Below, one piece after another: positions 1 through 8,207 of a DNA stretch of 64,000 nt. Positions within the stretch are counted from its first letter, which is position 1. Each line of letters begins with the position of its first letter. Source of the DNA: VXRJ01 sp965246995 (GTDB taxonomy: Bacteria; Acidobacteriota; Vicinamibacteria; Vicinamibacterales; UBA8438); the NCBI GenBank assembly GCA_965246995.1, contig OZ252008.1:3100001-3164000 (forward strand), written 5' to 3'. A program made the position numbers and the translations under genes. The notes below the pieces were generated by a model. That model did not search any database and was not told the origin of the DNA. It was given only the letters and a program-made list of their open reading frames with translations.

Positions 1-1101
1 ATTCAGCTTCGACTGCAGGAGGTAGCGGTACGCGCGCTTCAACTGCACGATGGTTTCGGGCTGCGTGCCGCGCCGCTCGAGGCCGATCGTGTTTACGCCG
101 TACATGCGCGCCCGGTTACCCACCGTCCGGCTGTACGGCAGGGCATCCATCGTGACGACGCTGCCGCCGCCGATAAACGCCTGACGCCCGACGCGGCAGA
201 ATTGATGCACACCTGACAACGCACTGATCGTCGCCTCATCCTCCACCACGACATGCCCGCCAATCGTTGCGCCGTTGGCAAAGATGTTGCGATCGCCGAT
301 GGTGCAATCGTGCGCCACGTGTGCGTATGCCATGAAGACGTTGTCGTTCCCGATCAGCGTCAACCCGCCCCCGCCCCGCGTACCCCGGTTGATCGTCACG
401 AATTCCCGGATGACGTTCCGGTGGCCAATGACTACGCGGGTTTCTTCTCCCCTGTACTTCAGGTCCTGCGGGATAAGTCCGACTGACGCGAACGGGAAGA
501 CCTGGCATTCGTCCCCCAGCTCGGTGTTGCCGGCAATGATGGCGGAGGCGCCGATCCGGCAGCCGCGACCCAGCCGCACCTCCGGACCGATGATCGCGTT
601 CGGGCCCACCCGGGTGTCCGGTTCGAGCACCGCCTCGGGATTGACCGTCGCGGTCGGATCGATATGTGTCGACGCCTCGATGCCGACGAGCAGTTCCGCC
701 TCGGCGACGCTTTGGCCCTCGACCGTCGCCACCCCGTACGCCACCGCCTCGCCCACCGATCGCTTGCGGAGCACCACCTCCAGACAGAGTCGGTCCCCCG
801 GAAGCACCTGCTTCCGGAACTTCGCGTTGTTGACGCCGCGCAGCGCCGTCCGGCCGGTGGGCGCCTTCCCTTCGTCCCCCAGCAACAGCAGTGTCGCCAC
901 CTGCACGAGGGTCTCGATCATCACAACGCCGGGCATCAGCGGATTGCCCGGAAAGTGCCCCTGAAAATATTCCTCGTTAACCGTCACGTTCTTGACGGCA
1001 GTGACGCGCTGGCCCGGCTCGTATTCGACAACACGGTCCACCAGAAGCGAGGGGTACCGGTACTGGAGCCGGTCGAGCAGGACGGGTATGTCGAGGGACA
1101 C
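1..1101 (-). CDS. fabZ-lpxA: FabZ-LpxA fusion: 3-hydroxyacyl-ACP dehydratase + UDP-GlcNAc acyltransferase (3' end cut by window)
   Basis: One uninterrupted reading frame encodes two lipid enzymes. Residues about 1-145 are FabZ (hot-dog fold dehydratase), with the active-site motif GHFPGNPLMPG (His49) and the helix glutamate at MIET (Glu63). Residues from about 146 on are LpxA, the first enzyme of lipid A synthesis, with left-handed beta-helix hexapeptide repeats and the signature AHVAHDCTIG, followed by VHQFCRVG. There is no stop and no ATG, GTG or TTG at the junction (near base 663), so the two are translated as one protein; in most bacteria they are separate neighbouring genes. The start chosen is the GTG at 1101, just before the FabZ domain. 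The C-terminal end of LpxA lies beyond base 1. The pairing makes sense because both act on the 3-hydroxyacyl-ACP pool. It is the last gene of a minus-strand run starting near gckA. Confidence 0.9.
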   Translation of the reverse strand, partial: MSLDIPVLLDRLQYRYPSLLVDRVVEYEPGQRVTAVKNVTVNEEYFQGHFPGNPLMPGVVMIETLVQVATLLLLGDEGKAPTGRTALRGVNNAKFRKQVLPGDRLCLEVVLRKRSVGEAVAYGVATVEGQSVAEAELLVGIEASTHIDPTATVNPEAVLEPDTRVGPNAIIGPEVRLGRGCRIGASAIIAGNTELGDECQVFPFASVGLIPQDLKYRGEETRVVIGHRNVIREFVTINRGTRGGGGLTLIGNDNVFMAYAHVAHDCTIGDRNIFANGATIGGHVVVEDEATISALSGVHQFCRVGRQAFIGGGSVVTMDALPYSRTVGNRARMYGVNTIGLERRGTQPETIVQLKRAYRYLLQSKLN

Positions 1102-1136
1102 GGGGTTCGAAGGCTTACGGACCGATGGGGAGTTTA

Positions 1137-3101
1137 TCAGACGACGATGCGCCCGGTACCAACACGCCGGGTTATCCGAGCCCGGTCAAGGTACTCGAGC
1201 AGCGGGATCGCGTATTTTCGGGTGATGCCGAAACGGGCCTTGAACCAGGCGATATCGACCCTCGCCAATTCCCCGGTCGGCGCGGACGCCTTCAGCTTCA
1301 TCACCTCCGTCCGCACGTCGTCGAGCACCTCGCGGTGAAACACAAGCGCGTCGAGACGCGCCACGACCCCCTCCCGGAGGAGCAAGGTGAGCATCCTGTC
1401 GATCGCGTCCGCATCCGCACCGAGCGAAGCTGGCAGCGCGGCAAGATCGGTCGGCGCTAGTCCGTCCTCCAGGAACCGGGCTGCCAGCCGGTCCTTGAGG
1501 GCCGAATCATCCTCGCTCAGCACGAGCCGATGACTCGCCAGTGCGAGATGACGCCCCACAACGAGTACGCCGTCGGCCGCCAATGCCTCCGCGACATGCT
1601 CGAACAGTTCCGGGCCGGCCAGGTTACCGAGACGGACGCGGGCTTCCTCGTGCGGCAGCCCCGGCTCGAGCGGCTCCCTCTCATGGCAGGCAACAACCGC
1701 GTCGAGCAGCGCCGCGCGCGTCGTGTCGACGCGTTCCGTAGCGAAGAAACGCTGGCCCGCCGCCGTCACCGCACCCGCCGCGGCGAGTTCGCCGGCCACG
1801 TGCCGCGCGGCGGCTGTGGTGAGCCCGACGCGCGGGGCCAGCTCCTCCGGGGTCGTGCCCGCTCCGCCGGCTTCGTCCACCCGCAGTTCGACCGCCGCGC
1901 GCAAAACGTCGCCATCCTGTCGATCCAACTGCCGGAGGCGGCGCGCACCGGCGGCCGACCGGAGGCGGCCGCGCGGTGGATCCGGATCGAGGACAACACC
2001 ACCGCCGATAGTGAGGGGCGGTGAGTAGGCACGCAGGACGACGCGATCCCCCCGCGTCAGGGTCGCCGGCCGTTCGAGATGCAGACGGGCAAACGCCGAA
2101 CCGCCCGGATCGAGTGCGCCCGGAAAGAACGAACCCGCGTCCGTTTCGGCGTCGGCACCGTCGTGGGTCGACGACCGGCGCGCGCCGAGGGCAACGCGCG
2201 CCATCACTTCGGTCGTGCCCTGATGGAAACGGACCCTGGCTCCGTGCCGGAGCGGCCGGGCGTCGCCGAGCAGATTAACGCGCGTATCGACCCGCTGTGT
2301 TGCCAGCAGACCGCCCGGCACAGTGAGCGTGTCGCCACGGCGCAGGTCGCTGACCGCGACACCGGCCAGGTTGATCGCGGCGCGCTGCCCGGCGTGGGCG
2401 GATGACCGTGTATCCCCATGCACCTCGATGCCGCGCACTTTCACGCGCTGGCCGTCTGGCAGGAGCACGAGGTCCGCGTCCCGCTCTATCCGCCCCGATA
2501 CCAGGGTGCCGGTCACCACCGTGCCGAAGCCCTTTACGCTGAAGGCCCGATCGATCGGGAGGCGCACGATCCCGTCGTCGCGACGACCCGCCGCGCTATC
2601 GGCCAGTTCAGCCAGCGCTTGGCGGAGGTCGTCCAGGCCTTCGCCCGTGCGGGACGATACGGGGATGATCGGGGCCTCCTCGAGGAACGAACCGGCGACC
2701 AGATCGAGCACCTCCAGACGGACCAGTTCGATAGTGTCGTCGTCCACCAGGTCCGCCTTCGTGAGCGCCACGACACCGCCTGCCACGTCGAGCAGCCGGC
2801 AGATGTCGAAGTGCTCCCGGGTCTGCGGCATCGTCGATTCGTCCGCCGCTACGACGAGCACGACGCAGTCGATGCCACTGACTCCGGCCAGCATGTTCCG
2901 GACGAACCGCTCGTGCCCGGGTACGTCCACAAAGGCCAGGCCGGTGGTCCCCTCCTGGTACCGGGCAAAGCCGAGGTCAATCGTGATGCCGCGCGCTTTC
3001 TCCTCCCGGAGGCGGTCCGGATCGACCCCGGTCAGTGCACGGACCAACGCGCTCTTTCCATGATCGATATGCCCTGCCGTCCCGACAACGAGGTGTTTCA
3101 C
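1137..3101 (-). CDS. selB: Selenocysteine-specific elongation factor SelB
   Basis: A 654-residue translation GTPase that brings Sec-tRNA(Sec) to UGA codons followed by a SECIS hairpin. The GTG start at 3101 gives the protein the start VKHLVVGTAG. Visible motifs are the P-loop GHIDHGKS, the switch region RGITIDLGF, the G3 motif DVPGHE and the G4 motif TKAD, then EF-Tu-like beta-barrel domains and a C-terminal series of winged helices ending in ITRKYAIPLLEYLDR, the RNA-binding part typical of SelB. A longer start upstream (to 3224) would overlap rnr and adds low-complexity residues not expected in SelB. It lies 28 bases after rnr and 35 before fabZ-lpxA. Its presence says the organism makes selenoproteins, but no selA, selD, selC or selenoprotein gene is seen here. 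Confidence 0.95.
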   Translation of the reverse strand: MKHLVVGTAGHIDHGKSALVRALTGVDPDRLREEKARGITIDLGFARYQEGTTGLAFVDVPGHERFVRNMLAGVSGIDCVVLVVAADESTMPQTREHFDICRLLDVAGGVVALTKADLVDDDTIELVRLEVLDLVAGSFLEEAPIIPVSSRTGEGLDDLRQALAELADSAAGRRDDGIVRLPIDRAFSVKGFGTVVTGTLVSGRIERDADLVLLPDGQRVKVRGIEVHGDTRSSAHAGQRAAINLAGVAVSDLRRGDTLTVPGGLLATQRVDTRVNLLGDARPLRHGARVRFHQGTTEVMARVALGARRSSTHDGADAETDAGSFFPGALDPGGSAFARLHLERPATLTRGDRVVLRAYSPPLTIGGGVVLDPDPPRGRLRSAAGARRLRQLDRQDGDVLRAAVELRVDEAGGAGTTPEELAPRVGLTTAAARHVAGELAAAGAVTAAGQRFFATERVDTTRAALLDAVVACHEREPLEPGLPHEEARVRLGNLAGPELFEHVAEALAADGVLVVGRHLALASHRLVLSEDDSALKDRLAARFLEDGLAPTDLAALPASLGADADAIDRMLTLLLREGVVARLDALVFHREVLDDVRTEVMKLKASAPTGELARVDIAWFKARFGITRKYAIPLLEYLDRARITRRVGTGRIVV

Positions 3102-3129
3102 AGCGTCATCATCGCACGGCGGCAGCGCC

Positions 3130-4941
3130 CTACCGGCGTTGCGCGCGGGGTCCCCGGGAAGTTCGCCGGCGGTCCGTCGGGGGACGGTCAACTCGGCGCC
3201 GGCGCGCGCGGGGGGTGCGGCCATCGCGGCGACGGGCGACCGACTCGAGGATGTCGGTCAGCGCCAGGTCGAGTTGCCGGCGGTCCCGATCGACCCGGAC
3301 CAACTGCACTTCGACGCGGTCGCCCAGACGGTACACCTTGCCGGTGGCCTCACCCCGCCAGAGGTGGTGATCTTCATCGAAACGGTAGTAGTCATCCGCC
3401 ATGCTGGAGATGTGGACCATGCCGTCGACGAACGGGTCCACCAGCTCGACGAACAGGCCGAAGCCGGTGACGCCGATGACATAGCCGACGAACGCATCTC
3501 CCACCTTGTCCGCCATGAAGCGGGTCTTTTGCCAGCGCACCACTTCGCGCTCGGCCTCTTCGGCTCGCCGTTCCAGCTCCGAGGTCTGCTTCGCCAGTTC
3601 CGGCAGCGCCGCCAGGCGCACACGCCGATCCTCGGCCGTGAGCTTCCCGGCGCGCGAGGCGCGCAGCGCGCGGTGCACCAGCAGGTCCGGATAGCGACGG
3701 ATAGGTGATGTGAAGTGCGTGTACGCGCTCGACGCCAGACCGAAGTGTCCGAGGTTGGTTGATTCGTACCGCGCCCGCTGCATCGTGCGGAGTGTCAGCA
3801 GACCGACGGCCCGTTCGGCTAGCTCGCCGTGCATACGGTCCAGCAGTTTCTGGAAGTGGGCGGGCGTCACCTGATCCGGTGGCGCGCCGAGGCTGTGGCC
3901 GAGCGATCGCGCGAACGTATCGAGTCGTTCCACCTTCTCCGGGTCGGGCTGCTCGTGCACCCGGTACAGCGTTGGCATTCGCGTGCGTTCCAGGTGTGTC
4001 GCCACCGTCTCGTTGGCGATCAGCATGCACTCCTCGATGATCCGGTTGGCGGTGGTCCGCTGATCGGCGACGATCGCCGCCACGCGCCCTTCGTCATCGC
4101 GCTGAAAGGTGGCGACCGGCACGTCCATATCGATCGCGCCGCGGGCACGCCGCCGCTTCGTCAGCAGCGCCGCCACTGCGGCCAGATGTTCGAAGAGCGG
4201 CACCAGCTTCCGGTACTTTCGCCGTTGCGGTGACGCGGGATCGGACAGGACCGCGTCGACATCGGTGTACGTCATCCGCTCGTCGCTCTGAATCACGCCA
4301 TCGTGGATCTCGTACCCCACCACCTTGCCGCGGCCATCGATCACCATCAGGCAGGACTGCACGAGCCGCTCCACCTTCGGCTTCAGGCTGCAGAGGCCCG
4401 TCGCGAGGGCGTTCGGGAGCATGTGGACGGCACGGTCCGGAAAATAGACCGACGTGCCGCGCGAGCGGGCGTCGTGATCGAGCGCACTCCCTTCCGCGAC
4501 GTAATGCGCGACATCGGCGATATGGACGCCCAGACGAGCGCGTCCCCGGGAAAGCGGCTCCAGCGTGATCGCATCGTCGAAGTCGCGCGCCGTCTCGCCA
4601 TCGATCGTGACCGTGGGAAGCGCGCGGAAGTCGGTGCGCCCCTGCAGGTCCTGCGCCTTCACCGTCCTTCCCATACGCTTCGCTTCGGCGATCGCGGACG
4701 GGGCGTGTTCGTCCGGAATCTCGTGCTTCTCCAGCGTGATCAGGACATCGGCGCCGGGTAGCCCGTAGCGCGCCTCGTCGAGGCGGATCAGCGCGCCGCG
4801 CGCGAGGAGCGTGTCGAGACTCTGTTCGAGCACCTCGCGCCGGTGTGAGGGCAATGCCAGCCGTGCTTTCAATTCGAGCAGCGTGACCGGTTTCCGGATC
4901 TGCTCGCGGAACGCCTCAAGCAATTGATCGGGGGACAACAC
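3130..4941 (-). CDS. rnr: Ribonuclease R family 3'-5' exoribonuclease (short form)
   Basis: A 603-residue RNase II/R family exonuclease that degrades structured RNA. An N-terminal winged-helix region (about 1-65) is followed directly by the RNB catalytic domain, with the metal-binding cluster DGETARDFDDAI at about 114-125, the conserved FTSPIRRYPDLLVHR segment, and a C-terminal S1 RNA-binding domain (about 476-560) containing VTGFGLFVELVDPFVDG. A basic Arg-rich tail ends the protein. RNase R is usually 700-800 residues; here the two cold-shock OB domains before RNB appear to be missing or reduced. The gene lies between the glycerate kinase (18 bases upstream) and selB, probably co-transcribed. 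Confidence 0.92.
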   Translation of the reverse strand: MLSPDQLLEAFREQIRKPVTLLELKARLALPSHRREVLEQSLDTLLARGALIRLDEARYGLPGADVLITLEKHEIPDEHAPSAIAEAKRMGRTVKAQDLQGRTDFRALPTVTIDGETARDFDDAITLEPLSRGRARLGVHIADVAHYVAEGSALDHDARSRGTSVYFPDRAVHMLPNALATGLCSLKPKVERLVQSCLMVIDGRGKVVGYEIHDGVIQSDERMTYTDVDAVLSDPASPQRRKYRKLVPLFEHLAAVAALLTKRRRARGAIDMDVPVATFQRDDEGRVAAIVADQRTTANRIIEECMLIANETVATHLERTRMPTLYRVHEQPDPEKVERLDTFARSLGHSLGAPPDQVTPAHFQKLLDRMHGELAERAVGLLTLRTMQRARYESTNLGHFGLASSAYTHFTSPIRRYPDLLVHRALRASRAGKLTAEDRRVRLAALPELAKQTSELERRAEEAEREVVRWQKTRFMADKVGDAFVGYVIGVTGFGLFVELVDPFVDGMVHISSMADDYYRFDEDHHLWRGEATGKVYRLGDRVEVQLVRVDRDRRQLDLALTDILESVARRRDGRTPRARRRRVDRPPTDRRRTSRGPRAQRR

Positions 4942-4959
4942 TTCGCGGTCAGCCAGCCG

Positions 4960-6249
4960 TCAGGCGATCAGGGCCACTTGCAGATCACCAACGTTGGTGT
5001 CGGTCGGTCCGGTTCGGACCAGATCGCCAAGCGCCTCGAAAAAGGCGAACGAGTCGTTCGCCGCGAGGTAGGTCTCAGGCCGGCGCAAGCCGGCGTCGGC
5101 CGCCCGCGTCGGCGTCATCGTGTCAACCAGCGCACCCGCCGCTTCCGTGGGCCCGTCGATACCGTCCGTCCCGACGCTGGCGAGCACCGCCTGCGGGAAG
5201 CGCCGCGTCAGGTGGAAGGCGGACGCGAGTGCGAACTCCTGGTTCCGTCCACCCTTGCCCGTGCCGGTGACACGAACGGTCGTCTCGCCTGCCGACAGCA
5301 CGCAACAGGGGCGGGGCTGCTCGTGCGCCAGTTGCGCCACGTGCCGGACATGCCAGAGGGCGGTGTCGCGCGCTTCGCCCGTGACCGGCTCGTCGATCGT
5401 CAGGACCGTGAAGCCAAGCGCGCGTGCTTCGGCGGCAGCCGCGGCGATCGCATCCCGGCGACTGCCGATCAGGTGGTAACTCGAGCCGTCCAGGCGAGGA
5501 TCTCCCGGCTTCGGGCTCTCCGGGATCTCACCCCGTGTCCCCCGTTCAAGGGCGCCGAGCGCAGCGGCCGGCACCGCGTCGACACCCCCCGCCACCGATG
5601 CGGCGGATTGCACGATAGACAGCGCGTCCGCGAACGTCGTCGGGTCCGGCATCGTCGGTCCCGATCCGATCACCGCCGGATCATCCGGCGCCGGATCGAC
5701 CACATCAGAGATCGCCAGCGTCACCACTCGGCCGCCCGCGGCAACCGCAAGACGGCCGCCCTTGATCGCGGACAGGTGTTTTCGGACGCAGTTGAGGCCG
5801 TCGATCGCGACGCCTGCGCGCAGCAACACAGCAGTGACCGCGGCCTTGTCCGCCAGCGTCACCCCCTCGACCGGCGCTGCGAGGCCAGCCGAGGCGCCGC
5901 CCGACAGCAGCAGTACAACCACATCGCCTTCGCTTGCCCCCGCGGCCAGTTCCAGCGCGCGGCGACCGGCCTCGACGCTCCCTTCGTTCGGTGTCGGATG
6001 GCCGACATCGAACCACTCCAGACCACTTGCCGTCGCGCTACCCTGCGGTGAGGCAATCAGGCCACGCACCGGCACGTCCGGGTTCAACGTCTGCCGTGCC
6101 GCAATGAACGCCTGCGCCATCACCGCGGACGCCTTCCCGGCCGCGATCACGATCGGCGAGCGGTTACCCAAAGCAGCGGAAACGGCCGGTTTCCGGAGCG
6201 CATCCGCCGTCAGCCGCCCCGCGCCAGCACCTGCAATACCAGCGTCCAC
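4960..6249 (-). CDS. Glycerate 2-kinase (MOFRL/DUF4147 family)
   Basis: A 429-residue glycerate 2-kinase of the GckA/TtuD type, which phosphorylates D-glycerate to 2-phosphoglycerate with ATP. Family marks seen are the N-terminal VIAAGKASAVMAQA, the LLLSGGASAGLAAP loop, NCVRKHLSAIKGGRLA, the ISDVVDPAPDDPAVIGSGPT segment and the C-terminal MOFRL motif region GGRNQEFALA with SVGTDGIDGPT. The assigned start is the GTG at 6249, but the frame stays open upstream with helix-like sequence and no clear start codon, so the true N-terminus may be a little longer. It links glycerate to lower glycolysis, upstream of PEP and of pckA in the same cluster. Not expected to be co-regulated with anything visible. 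Confidence 0.88.
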   Translation of the reverse strand: MDAGIAGAGAGRLTADALRKPAVSAALGNRSPIVIAAGKASAVMAQAFIAARQTLNPDVPVRGLIASPQGSATASGLEWFDVGHPTPNEGSVEAGRRALELAAGASEGDVVVLLLSGGASAGLAAPVEGVTLADKAAVTAVLLRAGVAIDGLNCVRKHLSAIKGGRLAVAAGGRVVTLAISDVVDPAPDDPAVIGSGPTMPDPTTFADALSIVQSAASVAGGVDAVPAAALGALERGTRGEIPESPKPGDPRLDGSSYHLIGSRRDAIAAAAAEARALGFTVLTIDEPVTGEARDTALWHVRHVAQLAHEQPRPCCVLSAGETTVRVTGTGKGGRNQEFALASAFHLTRRFPQAVLASVGTDGIDGPTEAAGALVDTMTPTRAADAGLRRPETYLAANDSFAFFEALGDLVRTGPTDTNVGDLQVALIA

Positions 6250-6334
6250 GATCCAGCGGGCTTGTTGTCGAAGGGTTGCTAGAGTCAGCGGAAGGCTCGG
6301 AGATGCGTAGCGAAATGCCGAATCAATCGGGTAG

Positions 6335-6652
6335 TCAGTGGCGTGGGGCGCGATCGGTGGAAGCGGAAAGGCGGGTGATACCGTCGATCGTCTGGAGGAG
6401 TCGATTCAGTACCGCTTCACCTCGGTCTTCCTCGCAGAGCCGGTCGACACGCTGCATCAACTTCAGAATAGCCGTCTCGACGTCACGAATCGCCTTTTCC
6501 GAGTAGTGCTCCCGCTGCTGTTCCAGGCACCGCCAGTGTCTGAATAACTCTTCGCGGTAGAAGCTCATCCGGACCGAAACAGGCTGATGGAGCCAAGCCG
6601 GCGGAACGGCAATGTCGAGCGGGCGAGGCAACGCAACGTTCGTTGGCGCCAT
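6335..6652 (-). CDS. Small hypothetical protein, helical
   Basis: A 105-residue protein I do not recognise. It starts with MAPTNVALPRPLDIAVPP and continues as a charged, probably alpha-helical segment rich in Glu, Arg and Leu (about 35-95). No membrane segment or catalytic motif is seen. The ATG at 6652 is preferred over a TTG at 6700 because a near-consensus promoter (TTGACA, 18 bases, TACAAT) lies between them, and the TTG is part of the -35 box. There is no good Shine-Dalgarno site; the leader would be about 12 bases. It lies between gatB and the glycerate kinase on the same strand. Confidence 0.6.
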   Translation of the reverse strand: MAPTNVALPRPLDIAVPPAWLHQPVSVRMSFYREELFRHWRCLEQQREHYSEKAIRDVETAILKLMQRVDRLCEEDRGEAVLNRLLQTIDGITRLSASTDRAPRH

Positions 6653-6670
6653 AAAGGAGGTTAATAAATT

Positions 6671-6700
6671 ATTGTAGACAGTGTGGTTAGGTAGTGTCAA
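6671..6700 (-). promoter_or_regulatory. Sigma-70-type promoter, TTGACA-18-TACAAT
   Basis: On the minus strand, TTGACA (6700-6695) is followed after 18 bases by TACAAT (6676-6671). This is the closest match to the consensus in the window. It would start transcription about 12 bases before the ATG at 6652 and may serve the small gene and the genes downstream (glycerate kinase, rnr, selB, fabZ-lpxA). Confidence 0.7.
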
Positions 6701-6717
6701 ACCGGTACAGCGAGACG

Positions 6718-8157
6718 TCAGTTGTTCAGAGCCGCGCGGACCATTTCGTTTACGACGCGTGGGTTTGCCTGTCCCCGGGTGGCCCGCATTACCTGACCCA
6801 CCAGGAAGCCGAGCGCACCCTCCTTTCCGGAACGGTACTTTTTCACGGCATCCGGATTGTCCGCCAGTGCCTGCCGGACCGCGCCCTCCAGGGCGCCAGC
6901 GTCGCCGATCTGCGAGAGTCCTTTCGCTTCGACGATCGCCTCGGGCGATTCGCCCGTCCGCGCCATTTGCTCGAGGACTCCCTTGGCGGCCGAGCCGCTC
7001 ACCTTGCCACCGTCGATCAACCGCACCAGCGCGCCGAGGGCTTCCGGTGCGACGCCCACCTCGGGAACCGCCACTTCCTGGGCCTTCGCCAGCCGGGTCA
7101 GCTCCCCCATGATCCAGTTGGCCGCCCCTTTTGCGTTGTCCGCCGCGGCTGCCGCAGCCTCGAAGTAAGACGCCACCCCCGTTTCGTGCGCAAGCAGCGC
7201 CGCGTCCTGATCCGGCAACCCGTAGCGGGCGATGAACCGCTGCCGCCGCGCCTCCGGCAACTCAGGGAGCGAGGCGCGCAGTTCGTCCACCCACGCCGGG
7301 TCGACCACGAGCGGCGGCAAGTCGGGATCGGGAAAGTAGCGATAGTCGTGCGCGTCTTCCTTGCTCCGCATGGAAATCGTGCGGCGCCGGACGGTGTCCC
7401 AGAGGCGTGTCTCCTGCACTATCGATCCGCCGCCTGCGACTACGCCGGTCTGACGCTCGATCTCATACGCGAGCGCCTGTTCGAGGAAGCGGAACGAGTT
7501 GAGGTTCTTCACCTCCACCTTGACGCCTAGCCTCTCGGTGCCGGCCGGCCGGACCGACACGTTCGCGTCGCAGCGGAGACTGCCCTCCTCCATGTTGCCG
7601 TCGTTGACGCCGAGAGCAAGAAGGACGCCGCGCAAATGCTCGAAGAAGTGCGCCGCCTCGGCCGGCGCCCGCAGATCGGGCTCGGTCACGATCTCGATCA
7701 GCGGGACGCCGCTCCGATTGAAGTCGAGATAGGTGGCGCGCTCCGAGTCGGGAAACCCGTGATGGATCGATTTCCCCGCGTCCTCTTCCATGTGGACGCG
7801 GGTAATCCGCACCTCCCGTGATTTTCCGTCAACCGCATACACCACCCGGCCCCCGATCGCGAGCGGCTGCTCGTACTGGGAGATCTGGTAGCCCTTCGGG
7901 AGATCGGGATAGAAGTAGTTCTTGCGAGCGAAGATGGAGACCGGCTGCACGTCGCAACCCAGTGCGAGCGACGCCCGGACCGCGTGCTGCACGGCGCGGC
8001 GGTTCAACACCGGCAGCGCACCCGGCAGCCCGAGGCAGACCGGGCAAATCTGACTATTGGGGGGCGTGCCGAACGTCGTGCGGCAGCCGCAGAATATCTT
8101 GGTATCGGTTCGGAGATGCGCGTGAATCTCCAGACCGATGACCGGTTCGAACGTCAT
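6718..8157 (-). CDS. gatB: Aspartyl/glutamyl-tRNA(Asn/Gln) amidotransferase subunit B
   Basis: A 479-residue GatB, the kinase and tRNA-binding subunit of GatCAB, which converts misacylated Glu-tRNA(Gln) or Asp-tRNA(Asn) into the amide form. The start MTFEPVIGLEIHAHL, the zinc-site cysteines in FCGC and CPVCLG, PKGYQISQYEQP, HMEEDAGKS and DFNRSGVPLIEIV are all family signatures; the C-terminal YqeY-like tail domain ends at NEMVRAALNN. Length is typical. gatA and gatC are not in the window, so the complex is encoded at more than one place. pckA lies 50 bases upstream on the same strand. Confidence 0.97.
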   Translation of the reverse strand: MTFEPVIGLEIHAHLRTDTKIFCGCRTTFGTPPNSQICPVCLGLPGALPVLNRRAVQHAVRASLALGCDVQPVSIFARKNYFYPDLPKGYQISQYEQPLAIGGRVVYAVDGKSREVRITRVHMEEDAGKSIHHGFPDSERATYLDFNRSGVPLIEIVTEPDLRAPAEAAHFFEHLRGVLLALGVNDGNMEEGSLRCDANVSVRPAGTERLGVKVEVKNLNSFRFLEQALAYEIERQTGVVAGGGSIVQETRLWDTVRRRTISMRSKEDAHDYRYFPDPDLPPLVVDPAWVDELRASLPELPEARRQRFIARYGLPDQDAALLAHETGVASYFEAAAAAADNAKGAANWIMGELTRLAKAQEVAVPEVGVAPEALGALVRLIDGGKVSGSAAKGVLEQMARTGESPEAIVEAKGLSQIGDAGALEGAVRQALADNPDAVKKYRSGKEGALGFLVGQVMRATRGQANPRVVNEMVRAALNN

Positions 8158-8207
8158 GTGGTCCGTCTCGGCGGGCCGGAGCCGTCGCGTTCTGCCGGCC
8201 GGCGCGC

